A stretch of DNA of 64,000 bases from Glandiceps talaboti. Its lineage: Eukaryota; Hemichordata; Enteropneusta; Spengelidae. Of this stretch, positions 30,022 to 43,879 are shown in pieces; position 1 is the first letter of the stretch; each line of letters opens with the position of its first letter. The notes beneath the pieces were generated by a model. It saw nothing but the letters and a program-made list of their open reading frames with translations. It did not search any database and was not told the origin of the DNA. The stretch is from the NCBI RefSeq assembly GCF_964340395.1, contig NC_135561.1, positions 13,187,961 through 13,251,960 of the forward strand, written 5' to 3'. A program made the translations under genes and the position numbers.

Positions 30022-30513
30022 CCATTGATATGGGCAGAACTAAAGCAAAAAACGGTATTTTGGAATAATACTAAGAAGATTCAGTGACATGGTTTTAGTA
30101 TAATAAGTGTTCTTAAATGACAAGAAACCCCCATTGCGCCATCAACTGTGCTAACAACGCTACAAGACAATTAATTTTAATGCCTTCGAATGCATACAAT
30201 GATATCAAAATTATACACGATAAGTTTAATCTCAGTTTTCTGTAAGTAATTTCACCAAGTAAAAAAAGGATTATAATCTGGGCTTATGGCAGTTAATATT
30301 CACAGTTTCCACATTTCCTGCAACGGAATAAGTACACTGAAGTAGACCTGACCTTTAAGGCTCCACATTTCTAAAATTGTGTTGGATACACATTATAAAT
30401 AAACCTGTATCTCGATTGCGTTGTGGTGAAACATTGGAATCACTACCGTTGTACGCTTGGGGAATATCATATCGTGTTTGTGAATCAAAACCTGTATTAG
30501 TCTAGCTACTTAC

Positions 30514-30777
30514 CCAAGTATCAGCATCTTCATCACTGCTGGGTTCCATAACAATCCTGTAATTTGGCAGGAGCGTCGGGTCCTTATTCACGTGCTCGAT
30601 TCCTAACTGAATAGCGGGTCGCTGGCCCTGACCACCCGGCCAGAAACCAGTCATTGGGAAAAGTCCAAGCAGATGCAAATCGGTGGTTGCCAATGTCAAG
30701 TTGACATTGTTAAGATATATTAACAGGAGAGAAATCTGAAGTACTCTGTAGCAATACAGCAGCAGTAGTCTTCCCAT
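30514..30777 (-). CDS. GABBR: First coding exon of a GABA-B-receptor-like protein (copy 2)
   Basis: Minus-strand exon of 88 codons. It starts with MGRLLLLYCYRVLQISLLLI, a clear signal peptide, then LLGLFPMTGFWPGGQGQ and LLPNYRIVM. It ends in phase 0 at a GTAAGT donor (30508-30513). It is paralogous to the exon at 2663-2923: same PM(S/T)G-WPGGQGQ block, same spacing and same exon-end phase. The residues before the donor (EPSSDEDADTW) diverge from the usual -HKDS- ending of this family, so the splice product should be checked. A CTATAG acceptor-like site near 30826 on the minus strand could end a 5' UTR intron. No downstream receptor exon was recognised between 2.9 and 30.5 kb. It could be a separate gene with large introns, an alternative first exon of one gene, or a stranded duplicate. 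Confidence 0.8.
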
Positions 30778-32552
30778 GTTGAATGGTGGGTTGTCAGTGA
30801 AGATATTAAACTGCTGGCGATCTTCCTATAGGAGTGTGTACAAATAATGAGTACTTGACTGGATGTAAGTACTCCAATGCACATCTGCTACTGTTCTCTA
30901 CGTATGAGTCACTATGACTGTTCTAAACAGAGACTCAAAATAAACTATCCTGGTAACATGAGTTTTGTGTTGCTGGGTGTTTTTTTTTGGCAAATTCACT
31001 CCCGAAATATTGTCTGTTTCAAGATAATCTTCCCTGAAAGCTAAAACCGAAATTCAAGGAGATGGGATATATTTAGTTATTTACCAAAGAGGAAATCCTA
31101 ATTCGCCAATGGATCAAAATACGCCATAGGACTTCATCTTTTTACGTCATCCATAATCCTCAACCACAAAAAGAGAGGTAGCGTTTTTCCTGGCCAACAG
31201 TAATTCCCCCTTCAGGCGATAATATGTCGAAGTACACTTGTGTGCTCGCTCTGACTATGGCATCTGTACTATAACCTGCCTAGCGAATAGTAGATGGATT
31301 ATCCAGTACTCAACTCGGTGTTGCATCAAACCCACAGCGTGTTATTATTAAACTACAGCCGTGAAATGACCCTGAACATATCTACTTGACACGCGGTGAC
31401 ATATGTCGGACTGTTGAAATATTTGGGAGTTAAGTCAATGTATAACTGTATACATGTACATTTATCACGAGCACACGGCGAGTCCTCGACTCGCCTTGAG
31501 CAGTGTAGATGACGGAAGGCCAAAACACCTAATGTGTACACAGCTATAGTACTAAATGGAACGGTAACCATGCAATTGATCCCTACCAACTCGCGCCTGA
31601 CGTAATTACATTTATTTAGGATGCTTTCAGCTATTTCTATCCCTTCTACATAGACGTACACACTTACATAGTTGACGCTAGTGTTTGGCCTAATTCAGAA
31701 GAAAATTCACAATCTTTCATTCTTTTCGTTTTCATGTAAACGATGATGGCAAGTTCCAAACGTAGACGGTCACCCTAGTAATACCTATAGTTATCCTTGT
31801 ATGGGAGGAAATTATCTGGTATTAGGTAAATGGCACACTCTAATAACCAGAATGAGTTTTTGTAACACTTTTAGAAATATTAACGATGTAATTTAGATAT
31901 AGAGAAATTAGCCTAGTGGAATTGAATGACTCTTCAACGATAGAAAACGGACGTTATGCACCAAAATGTCACAGGCATTCAAAATCAGAAATTTCAAACT
32001 GACAGGTACAAAAGTAGACACCCTGACATTCGTAGCATGGACCCTCTGCTGTGATAACATAAACGAACTATCTAGAGAGGCACTGCGCTGTAGCTGAGTT
32101 CAAATCCGCTCCGGTAAAATTCATTATATATGCAACATTACAATCTGAAACTATTAATTTCAAATTTACCTAAAATTATATCTTTAGAAGTATGAACTGT
32201 CAATCAAAACAACACATAATATAATTGTCTTGTTGTGTTGTACGGCTTTGAATACGTGATGTATGAGATATAAAGCCACACCATCGTTAGTACGGAGCTT
32301 TATAGTCAGATAGCTCGGATTTCATTGAATATAGTTTAATGCAGTTCGTAAACCCGTCGCGTAGCTGCCCTTTTCAATAATGGATTATACTTTATATTGT
32401 TAGTCTGAAAGAAGACTTAAACTCATTTGAAATAACAGAGAATGGACTTTCAATGAAAGAAGGTAGTTCCTCGCGATAAAGATATCAATTATAATGTGGT
32501 ATTAAAAGTTTAAACTAAATATCTAGTAATGTAATGAACAGAATCTAAAACG

Positions 32553-32908
32553 AAATTAAAGGTGCAATCTAGACAACAAATAGGGTATTTACTTTTAGAA
32601 TTTTTAATTCACCAACCACTATATTTTATACTTCAAAAAACCGATGTGATTCGACATGTATAAAGTCCTTGTTTGTAACTCAATAACTAGGCAAACAATT
32701 AAAAACTGTGTAAAATATTTTGTTTTTGTATGTACAATAACACACTTTGTACATTCTGTTTACCTGTTTGTAATTCATTGAGTTACAAAACATAGATTTG
32801 GTCGATGCCAATTCACGTTGTTTTTTTCAAAATAGAATAAACACAGTAGAATTGTCTTGAAAATTAATAATCCCAAATAAATAACAATTTGTCATCCATA
32901 TGGTCATA
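32553..32908. mobile_element. MITE-like family B, copy 2
   Basis: AAGTCCTTGTTTGTAACTCA faces GTTTGTAATTCATTGAGTTA, with GTAAAATATTTTGTTTTTGT between them, as in copies 1 and 4. Confidence 0.6.
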
Positions 32909-33127
32909 CACATACTTTCTATTCGATATTACATTTAGGCTTCTTGGATCAGTAAAAGAATGAAAAGAAGAAAATATCTATCTAAAGCTTCTTTGACTGG
33001 AACATTCTTTTTTGAAAAAGGTTTGTTAGATAAGTTATCGCACAACCCTGAATAGTGTTGAATCACCTGTAAGGTAACGCACTTTTGTAGATGTATACAT
33101 GTTATGGTACAGTAAATCAAATAAAAT

Positions 33128-33130
<3 letters not shown>

Positions 33131-33161
<31 letters not shown>

Positions 33162-33175
33162 GGGGGGGGGGGGGG
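33131..33175. repeat. T30 followed directly by G15
   Basis: Two adjoining homopolymers, then TCCCGGGG. The sequence after it (GTTCCGCACCC, GCCCTCAACGGCGATCACGA) resembles 1148-1195. Confidence 0.95.
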
Positions 33176-35909
33176 TCCCGGGGTTCCGCACCCAAATAAG
33201 CGCCCTCAACGGCGATCACGATTTCAATCAATTACTGAGCTATTTAAGATCGACCACTGATTAACATCTACTATGTCTAATTATTGATATTTTAGCAATT
33301 TTCAGTGAATAGATTGTTGTCTGATCGAAAAATGATACTACAGTTAAATTTTCATCCGGTTTTCGCATGGCCACAGACTCAAAGCCGAGCTTTCGCCCAA
33401 GATTTAAACTTGTCACTGCAACAGCTACGGACAGTATTGACCACTAATTAACAGATACAGCGTCTTTTTATAATTGCACAATCTTGTTTTAGTGAATATA
33501 CCTTTAGTTACTTGATGAAAAGCAAAATGTTTCAGTAGCAGCTAATGCTGGTTATTAACTAAAAGAATCGCGTAATCATTGACTTTGCAACTGACACGAT
33601 TGATCTTGTTCGGGTACTGGAGTAAACTGACATTCGCACAATCAAACCGGATATGATGCTCAATCTGAAAGCGAGACTCCTAGCCGGATATGGCGTTTCA
33701 TCTGATACCATAAACGTTAACGTTATGAATGTCTCATTATACCATCTGGCAATGCATTAAAGACCGAGTTCAATGATTTGTAAACAATAGTTATGCTTCG
33801 GCTTTGTAACGCGTCCTGAAAATGAAATGTTATTTAACGCAAATGTTCAATTCACCAAGGACAAATACGATGGGCCATAATTACTTCTTGTAATTACTTA
33901 AAATAATGAAATATTCGAACAACAAAGAAACATACATTCCTGATAAGTAAATGGCAATTATGGTCAATTAGCGTGAAACGCATTAGCATTGAATATGTAC
34001 CAATACAAGTATTAATTCTAAAATATGTACCCGTTGACTTCTAAATGTTATTACAGCTCTGTCGTTAAATTGTTACACATTATGCTTGTGAAAAATGGAC
34101 CGTTTATCCGTCTGTGATGAGTTGCATAACCTATCAATAAATAAAAAAAAATATCTACATGTGAACACATTGGTAAATGTGATGTTCTTGCCCTCAATCT
34201 TCATTTTGGCTCGTTGTTGGATGAATTGCAATTTGTTTACAACCTCACCCCCTACAAGTTCCGGCCACTGCGTCGTTGGATTTGGTTTTGCGTGACGCCT
34301 GAGGGGGAAAATTGTTTCTTATGAAAATTTCCGCTCAGAATCAAACATCAGGTTGGTTTGTCTAGCGTCCCTTGTTATATTACTGGCTAAGTTTTCGTAG
34401 CATGGGACCCCGGGGCGTGCGTGTGAAATTAGACGAATGCTGTGCTTTAAAAATGAACAAAATGATTAACACAACATGAATATTATGACTTCGGGATGTG
34501 TATATAATAATTTGTTCACTCGATAATTACACATGCGTAAGCAATAATTCGAAAATATTGTGTGGGTGTTTATATAAGGAAAAAAAACTATATATAGCCT
34601 ACTATATATAAATATAGCCTTGGATTATTTAATGAGTCTGAATTTAGTTTTTGATCCATGTCAACACTTGTTTGATATGACGTCGAAACAGCGTTATAGT
34701 GAGTTTTTGAAGATGACTATGACAATTGAAAAAAAAAAATTTCTTCTAATTCTGGATTACACGACATTAAAACTCTTGTTGGTCTCAAAGAAAGCTGTCG
34801 TGTTTTGGATGTAAACATACCGAGTAACCTGATGAGAGTAAAGAATTCTTACCATGTTAGTTTAGGCCTAATATTTCATTTAAGGAACGCATAGAAAGTT
34901 TACATTAACAGATGAAATACCTTGGGAAGTTACAATGCCTGTCAATAGAGTAATGACAAGCAATTACTATGACAAGATGACAGGTTCAAATTACAGGAAT
35001 AATTCAACGTATTTCTGTTTATTCATAGGACAAGGGCAATTTCCTTTCATGAACAAAGCTGACTATTTCTTTACAAACATATGTTCCGTAAAATGAACAC
35101 TTGGATTGTATTGCTCCGGGGACTCACAATGATCTCGTCGGTCGATGTAGGCCTTCGTTGTACGTCCTTTTGTGAACAGTTTGTTCCTGGTTGATCTCGC
35201 TCGCATACAAATTGGTTTTCTGGTCATGAAAATACAAATGCAACGAGGATTCCAACCTAACGGATGTCAGTTGCTGTCTCTAGTGAGATCGAAGTTTATT
35301 GTTACAAATTCCAACAAATTGGTTGATATAACCCGTCAATATGGGAGGGTCAAGGTTGCACTAAAATAAGTACTATATCCGACGAATTGTGGTTGAAATT
35401 ATAATTGGCAACACATTCAACGTCAATGAACTGCATGACACAGATAAATTTATCAATGAGTAAAACTACTGCTGCCAATTAAGTAATTCTATTATCTACG
35501 ACAGTATACAAGCAACGTGTTCTGTAAGCCTACAAGCTTAGTAACAACAATATCCGTTGTGTTTATACAGTACTTTTTGGACAAAGAGAAGATGATGGAA
35601 CTGAACAAATCATGAGATTCAAAATCTTTCCAAGTAAACATCGATGAGACATGCATGTTAATAGGACGCCATAAGCCTCCGCCCCATCCCTCTGTGCAAT
35701 ATTTAGATATCGTATAAATGATTGATATAAATAAAATTTGATTGACAGATTTCCTAATTGTACTGCTACGGAAGCCATGAAGTTTTAATGATTAAAATGT
35801 ACATTTTCGATCATAGTCGTTACTATGTCACAAGTCTTATTACAACGCATCTGGGATTTCGCATCGGTGTAATGTGGCAGTGATGTAAACATGTACATAC
35901 ACACTTACA

Positions 35910-36015
35910 TCCATAATACATACATACATACATACATACATACATACATACATACACACACAGACAGACAGACAGACAGACACATGCACACACACGCGCG
36001 CGCACGCACACACAT

Positions 36016-36051
<36 letters not shown>
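35910..36051. repeat. (CATA)n, (CAGA)n and (CA)n compound microsatellite
   Basis: Three blocks in succession, with a GCGCGCGC patch. Confidence 0.95.
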
Positions 36052-36054
<3 letters not shown>

Positions 36055-36624
36055 TGTCATAGTTGACGTTCAATGGAAGGCCATGTAATACAATACAACA
36101 CATTCAAGTACATGAATCATTTCCACTACGGATAGATTTCATTTCAACATACCCATGAACACGTACAAGTAATGAAAAAAGCATGAATTCAAGTTTAACA
36201 ATTGAGATAATCGTCTAGGGCTCCCTACTTGACACGTTTTATTATTTCATTAACAAGTTTATTTTCTTTCGCGGTATTTTTATGTTTCTATTTCAAACTT
36301 GATGTGGTCATTGCAAGTAACAGAGTATGCGTTTGGCAGGTCGTAAAATAAGATTTGTCAAGCCTTTCAAAGATAGGATAGCACAAACCGCGTTTATAAG
36401 CTTTTTCTTTAATATTCACTTACAAAAAACCCTCGATGGAACTATTCTAGTATGTCGGTCTCGAAGCATGCCCTCTATGACATTACAGTTGTCTTCTGGC
36501 ATTGTTAGAATGGTGTTTGACGTTTTGAACACGTATGAAAAATTACGGCATGGGATCTTTTATAAGTTATATCACAGGGGACAGCAAGCGATTAAAAGAC
36601 TCTCTTTTACGCTAGTTTGCACAT

Positions 36625-36900
36625 CATTGATGTTTCTGTGGTGTGATAATGCCTAAGAAGATAAGAGATAAAGCAAATTGTCTCGGTAACGTATCTTCCT
36701 AGAAATTATGAGATTAGGTTTTTTTAAATTTAGAGAATAGGAGAATAATGGACAAGATGTCTTTATTTAGTCAATAAAGAGGAATTATATGCAGCTGATT
36801 GAGAGAAAAAAAGGCAAATATTTGTGTCACCATAGAAAACAATCAGTCAATTTATCAATATCACACCAAAAATAAATGTATTTCACCACAAAAATTAATC
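36625..36900 (+). repeat. Dispersed repeat family E, copy 1
   Basis: Contains GGTGTGATAATGCCTAAGAA, GGACAAGATGTCTTTATTTA, GCAGCTGATTGAGAGA and ATTTCACCACAAAAATTAAT. The same series appears on the minus strand at 53798-54085. Confidence 0.65.
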
Positions 36901-36928
36901 ATTCAACCGATCAATCATTCAACCAAAT

Positions 36929-36960
<32 letters not shown>

Positions 36961-38507
36961 GATCGATCATTTACACGCTCGCTGTCCCCTGTGGTTATAT
37001 CTTAATACCAAGTTTTAATTTAGTCTATTGCGAGCGGTATAGTATGGTATAGTAGACTTTACGATCAGTAAGTGCAGTGGAATGCTGTAGGGAACTTTTT
37101 AACAAGAGAGATCAACTTGAAATAGTTGACGACATTGTGTAGATTCCCAAACATGAACTTTTCGCGACTATCTGAAGCCTTTCGAAGATCTCAGCTCACA
37201 CAAAGGTCTCCACTTTCTTGGTATCTGTATTATCATTCTCGATGACGTAAGCGTAACAGATGTCATTTTCCATCCGTGTCTATCCAATCATTGCGAACTT
37301 TTCAAAAGGCTTCACATTTTGCATACCACAAACACACTTTAAAAGTTGAAAGTGTTCTTTGTTCGTTTAAGTGTACTTTATCTACATATCCACTAAATAT
37401 CTTCAAAGAGAGCTTTATTAGATGACGACTTTGGTCCAAATAATCCTATCAACGCTATTCTTAAGTTCACCTAGCTATCTTTAAGTAGCAACGCCATGTT
37501 CTCTGCTTATCTCAAGTGTTAGATATTTAAAAGCCTCTGGTTTGAAAATACAGCCTTCAGCAACAACGTAAGTGATAGATATGAAGGATTTCGGATATCA
37601 TGAGTCAATATAATAAGTATCTCTTGCCTATATATAGGTACCGCGGCTTAGTTCTTTAAAAGACCTAAAAAGGTACTCAATACTGTTGCATATAATACCG
37701 CCTTATCAGTTGCGGCAAAGACCTACTCCAAGTCTATCCTAGCTGATAGTGCTAAAAGTAATGCCTTATATCCGTAGACTATTTTCAGATGTAAGATAGG
37801 CTTCAGAAGTATTACGTCTCAGCAGTCACGGGACATTGCAATTAGCCGAAAAGTCAGGGGTTAACAGGTGAACAGAACACATCCAGTCTCTCAACATGTG
37901 TGTCAAAACACTAACTTGATATTATCGACTGTGTTTTATTTTGACCACGTGAATGAGAAGCAGAAAATGATATCATGTGATGTGGTTTTCGATTCACATT
38001 CATATTCGTCATCAAAGTCAGCAAGCTGGTGGTACCTTTCGCCTCAAGCATAGGAAACAGCGAAGACATAATATTATGTCTCATCGGTTTCTGAAAGTCA
38101 CTGTGCGTGATGTCTTCATGATTATTATGAATTGACTCCATAGGGGTTGGAATGTACACCGTTTTATGATGTTTTCCTTCTGTGTTGTTGGCTTTCTTTT
38201 GTATTATTATCATCAGTCGGTTATATGTTATTATTTATTAATTGGTTATTAATATAAGTGTTGGCGGTGAAAGCAGACATGTTCCTTCTCTAGTGTACAA
38301 TAGTAGCGCCCCCGTGTGTATTCAAGTCACTTTGCGTCTACTCATAAATAACAAAATTCTCTTTTATGTTAGATTTATAAATACACTGAGTGGCCAGATG
38401 AAAGATATCTTAATGTCTGACTGTGGAATTCATGAACGTCACTACAAAGTCTCACTTCACTTGGATTAATTTTAAAAAAACTACTAAACTGAGACACTAT
38501 AACGTTA

Positions 38508-38868
38508 CTGCACATTACAGGTTACTGTTCATTGCCTCTGTTTGATAAAATTGCACAGAAATCATTTTAAAAAACTGTACATGCTACACTTTAAGGTAAC
38601 AGGATCACTATTTCTTGCTACATTTCAGTCTAAATGAAATAAATAATTCAAACATACTGCACCTAGATGCAGACACGCTGGCGCCAATGTCTTGATGTCT
38701 CCAAAGTGGCACGTTATGTCCTTTTATTTAGACAAAATGTATCAAATAGTAGTATTCATCCAATCTCGCTATCTTAAAGTGTGGCATGGGCTTGTACAGT
38801 TTCTTACTAGTTTCTGCATGGTTGTATCGAGCAGGACCAGTGAACAATAACCTGCAAGACGCTGTAAT
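38508..38868. mobile_element. MITE-like family A, copy 3 (best preserved)
   Basis: Left end TACAGGTTACTGTTCATTGC faces right end CAGTGAACAATAACCTGCAA. Both internal inverted segments are present (ACATGCTACACTTTAAGG and CTTAAAGTGTGGCATGGG). This copy explains the spurious 142-codon frame on the minus strand here. Confidence 0.7.
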
Positions 38869-40313
38869 AAAAAGTATACAAGCGACTTTGGGCCATTATT
38901 AGCACAGTTAATGATGACAGAGTAGGGCTTTACTTCACGTTCTAGTACATGTATCTTAAATGTCATCAAACCGTTTGTGTAGTGTGCGACCCATACTAGG
39001 TTTGAGTTCTGCCAAAGACAAAATTTAATGATGTTTAAGTATAAATGTTGCAGTAAGTAGAATATTACAGTTGAATATGCAGCGGCCATTATCCCAAATA
39101 AACTTTTGAATGTTTTCTTAGTGGCGATACTGTAAGGGTTTGTAATTGCCCTTTCCTCATTAATTAAAAGTATAAAGTTAGAATATATATACCTCAAAAG
39201 TGCTCAAAACCTTGGGAATCCTTATACCAGCATGTTCGTGTGCGTACGTGTGCCTGTAGTAGGTTCACCTTCAAGACTTATAAAGAGAAGACTTGACACC
39301 ACCGTATCAAACACAAGTAATTTGGGCCTGCTAAGATCATGATCACATGACTTATCCCTCATTATATCAAGGAATGTAGTACAATGAACGTAACTAAATT
39401 GTAATTGTTCAAGAACTACCTTCAGATACACAGTAATAGCAGTCTTATTGATGGAGTGCCATCATGCTGTCTTTCCCAATTAGAATCCATTCACTAGAAT
39501 ATATTGAATCCGTTCTAGCAATTACAGGAAAATCTAAAACAAGTGCATTGGGTATATCTAAGTCGATGCATTGCCGCGAATAACGATCACAATATTTGAC
39601 AGATAGTTGATTCGACGACAAGTTGGCAACGAATATGAAGGTAATGTTTGGTGACCGACCCCTGGATTTATATGAAGTTAAAACACGTTAAGTTAAGAAA
39701 GGTCATTTCAAAGCAGTTGATTGCAATTGAATTAGTTATTTGTTCGAATACACTTAATGGTTGATAACCTGCAGTAGGGCGGCCTTACTTAATTCAATCT
39801 ATGTTTCTCATCGTAACATCTTTAAAAGCATGAATCGGTCTGTCAGTTAATTTTTTTTTTAATTAAAAAAGTAAGTGTACGTGTAAATATTGGTGATACT
39901 TTCACTTCATAGTATTAATTGTTGTGACAGTCTGGATGACTTAGAAATGACAGTCAGTTGGAAACTATGAATCATTTGTTTCATTGAAAACGCGAATTTC
40001 AGCAGTGAACTATGTTGCATTTTCGCCCAGCCACGCACTTGTTGGGTCCTCATCTTGCCATCAGTGATGCTGTGAAATTATGTTGCAAACCTGTCATAGA
40101 GTGCGTCGTTTTAAATCATTTTGCTCGATTGCTGATGTGAAATTAGTCGAGTTATGAGAAACTTCGAAATAAGTAAGACCACTTTTACAATATAAACTCA
40201 CAAGACAAGAACTACTTTAGTTGCTCAAAGATAATTACTTTCTTTCTAAACCTGACGACAATCAGTAGTTCTACATGTATTGCAAAACATGTAAAGTTGT
40301 TCGTGTATGTGTG

Positions 40314-40419
<106 letters not shown>

Positions 40420-42016
40420 AAAAAAATACTCGGCCAATGTATACCATATCCTGTTTTGTATCAGAAACAAAATAATGAAGGCAACAAGTACCACCAGCGA
40501 TCAAAATATATTATATTCTTATAAATAACATCCTTTACGGTCATTTGCGTAGCATTTGATCAGCAACAGGTTGTAAATTAGTAGAACTGTTGCCAAGATT
40601 TTGGAATAGTGTAGGATTGACTAGAATTTCATAAATTTGTAGTTTATGCTTGATATATAGAATGCTTTAATTCACCTGGACCTCTTTGCAAGAAAATTTA
40701 CAAAAGTCTGTATTAATCATGGTGTATTTTCCAGTTTCACACATGTATATGTTGGTATGTTTAGCTAGGCTTTTGTTGTCTTTATTACATTTGAAATAAC
40801 ATTTTCATTGTGAAATGATGGTAAGACATGTTAACCTCTTTAATTGCGAGTGATTTTATTGAACAAAGACTAAACGCCATCAATGACAGAGATGGATGTT
40901 GCGGGTACACCCATTGCATGGTCAGGTGACAACCTGTGTAGCGCGTGCAGACTTCCTGCAGAACACATGGCGTTGTATGGGGAGTCGCGCGCAATGCAAA
41001 ATTATAAAATGCAACTGTATTCATTCTATTCTTTGTGGAGGTGTTTATGACGTTTCGTTCACTTATTTCAGAGTCATGCATCCAAGGCAGTGTTGCATGA
41101 TAATCAACAATGCAAAGTTTTAATCTGACAGCTAAAGATAACATCTTCATCAGATAGAACATGTTGATAGCGGAACAGCTTGCAGTAAAATCAAAATGTC
41201 ACAAATATTAACAACTGTATATTCCATCTGTGATTAAAGATTTATTGTGTAACTTTGACTGGAGCAGATCAGTGCGAATAGTACTTTAACATAACATTGC
41301 CTTAGTGAATCAGGGAACACGAATGAAGTCTCATAAAATAGTATTAATTCCAACACCACTCTATTCATTACTCACATTGTGGTTAACTCTTTAGGTTGCT
41401 ACAGTTCTCAAGATATATCACAAATGGCGGTTTCTTGATGGGTAGACGTTTAGGTCTAATTGTATGACTAGTCACGATCGTAAGCCATTTGAGTATGATG
41501 TCAACGGCTTTCACTTTAGCACTTCACGTGCATGAACACAAAAGTCACGTAAACAGAGGAGGCGCCAACTTCTCAATATATAATACAGATACCAGCAACT
41601 GTCAGATTCACTTTAATGTTTTATAAATCATCCTGCCCAGACACATCAACCTTTATTACGACTTATTGGCTTCATACTGTCTATGCACAATCAGGTTTCG
41701 CTGTTTGTAATTTTTTTTAGGTTAAACATTTTGAAAATCGTCAATGGAACTTGGGCAGGATATTGCTACTGTAAAACAAGCCTCCAAATAGTCGGGGTTT
41801 TTTGATAATCAATAGAACTATATTTTTGAAATGAGGTTAGGGAGAAGATATTAACGTCAAACTATATGGACTTTGTTCTCTCTCTTTTTAGACTTTTTTT
41901 CCATAGAATTGTACATAAATGCGAACTAATTAGATCGGCGCAATGGCAATAAATTCTACGTAACATTTACGTACGGGTTTATCCGTGGATATCGATGTAA
42001 AACATAATTCTTTTAT

Positions 42017-42017
<1 letters not shown>

Positions 42018-42086
<69 letters not shown>
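42018..42086. repeat. (CT)n microsatellite
   Basis: About 34 pure dinucleotides. Confidence 0.98.
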
Positions 42087-42089
<3 letters not shown>

Positions 42090-42814
42090 TTCAGATGTTG
42101 TCATTTATGTATTTTTAATAATAACTGTTCGTAATCGTAGAGACTAAAGACACCTGGTCATCCTTAATACGATTACATTTTAATTGCTTTATTTTATTAA
42201 AGTAGAACTATACTTTATGAGAGTGACTTGAGAGTAAAGCCATGATATAAAGTTGCAATTCCAAATAAGTAAGCTCAGTGTGTAGTGCATCCATGGTCTT
42301 CTTCGATCAATATTTTGATTGTAAATACAGACTGTGAATGCATAGTACCCGGACATGTGTACAGGTTCATAACACTCAAAATGTCACGATCCACGGATGA
42401 TGGAGGGGACCGGGGGGGAGGGGAGGGGAGGAGATAGACGGTAACTATTTGATGTAAACGTTAATAATTACACAATTACATAGGCCATAATTGCTTCGTG
42501 TTCTCGGGTTATCCTAGTCAGAAAGACATTCCATTTTTTAAATCAATTCTTAATTTCACTGTACGTCTGTTCATGCCAATCAAACGAACCTTTATAGATA
42601 TCTAATTGAAACCAGCGTGTGTTCTTCCTGTATATATCGTTATAATAGCTCATGTGTTTTTCACATTGTGATCGAAGTTTCTATGAATTCTCATTATCCT
42701 AAGCGACACTGCTTTAATTTCCCTTATTTCCACTTGAAACCCCCCCCCCCGCCTCTCAAAAATATAATGGTAGGTTTTAATCAATAAATACTGTCAATAA
42801 CGCATACGGTGCAA

Positions 42815-43006
42815 ACCTACCTACCTACCTACCTACCTACCTACCTACCTACCAACCTACCTACCTACCTACCTACCTACCTACATACATACATACATAC
42901 ATACATACATACATACATACATACATACATACATACATACATACATACAAAATTTGCAGGGAAGATTGAAAATGTTGGGGCAATAGATACGAGAGTCGAT
43001 TCAGTT

Positions 43007-43064
<58 letters not shown>

Positions 43065-43079
43065 GACAGACAGACAGAT
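42815..43079. repeat. (CCTA)n, (CATA)n and (CAGA)n series
   Basis: CCTA (to 42882) changes abruptly to CATA (to 42949). A unique 60 bp follows, then CAGA (43010-43079). Confidence 0.97.
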
Positions 43080-43492
43080 AAAACCGAATGTTGATCTGTA
43101 CTATAAGTCCGTACTATAATGCACAGAATGCATCAGACACAATCATAATTATTGAATTCATCAGTCTACTTTATCGTTACTCCCTGCTGACCAAATGTAA
43201 ACAAGGTTCAACATTCTGGAACATTACGATCTATGACCTTTCACCCGAATGATGTCAATCTCCAAACTAACCATAAACCGTATGGTTTTCAGAAGCGATA
43301 AACGTACATTTAAGTAGAACAGCAGATTGGAATTATTTAAGTAAATATCTTTAATAGTCAATCGTTAAACATTACTGATGCCCCTAGCACCAATAGTTGC
43401 CGAAAAACATTCCATTGCTCTAAGTCGAAGAAACTCGAAAACTCAATTAAGTACATATACTACTATATAGTTACTGGTGTACATCAACATTT

Positions 43493-43622
43493 AGGCCTAA
43501 AAAAATAATTGTTTGGTTCCGGTTACCCTACCCCACCTAGTTTTTCACACCGACCATGAACTTTTTTTTTTACGTATTCGGGAAATAAATACTAAAATCG
43601 CGACAATTATGAAGTCCCGCAA
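43493..43622 (-). repeat. Dispersed repeat family D, copy 1
   Basis: On the minus strand: GGGACTTCATAATTGTCGCG, ATTTTAGTATTTATTTCCC, GTGAAAAACTAG, GGTAGGGTAACC and TTAGGCCTAAA. Matches 61193-61335 on the plus strand. Part of the AACAATTATTTTT end recalls family C, so they may be related. Confidence 0.6.
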
Positions 43623-43879
43623 GGAATAGCGGATGCGGAAACTTACATCAATTTGAAAAGACAATGTACCAGATCTCAACTGAATGCTTCCCGTAAGGGC
43701 AAAACCGAAGATTTTTGGGCTACACACATTGATGGAATGCAATCCTCTGAACTATAGCTACTATTCATGATGTACTTACCAATTAATTGGAAAATTAATG
43801 GTACAAAACTGTATGAAGTTTGAGGCTTACATAGTTAACATATTGTCTAGTTATAAAATAATCAGTCATTATGCAAAGT

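Larger units (their letters stand above)
24573..30500. other. Non-coding stretch downstream of the second GABA-B-like exon
   Basis: Should include the first intron of that receptor gene if the gene is intact. No receptor exon is recognised. Holds the TAGAT tract, family B copy 1 and a (TA)n run. Confidence 0.5.

Noticed and set aside
31353-31661. 102-codon minus-strand frame upstream of the second GABA-B-like exon
   Set aside because: No signal peptide, domain or splice context linking it to the receptor; likely chance.
32075-32125. tRNA-like B box GAGTTCAAATCCG
   Set aside because: No A box at proper distance and no stem pairing; at best an eroded SINE head.
38769-39197. 142-codon minus-strand open frame
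   Set aside because: Its C-terminal third is the right end of MITE family A copy 3, and the rest has no family resemblance.
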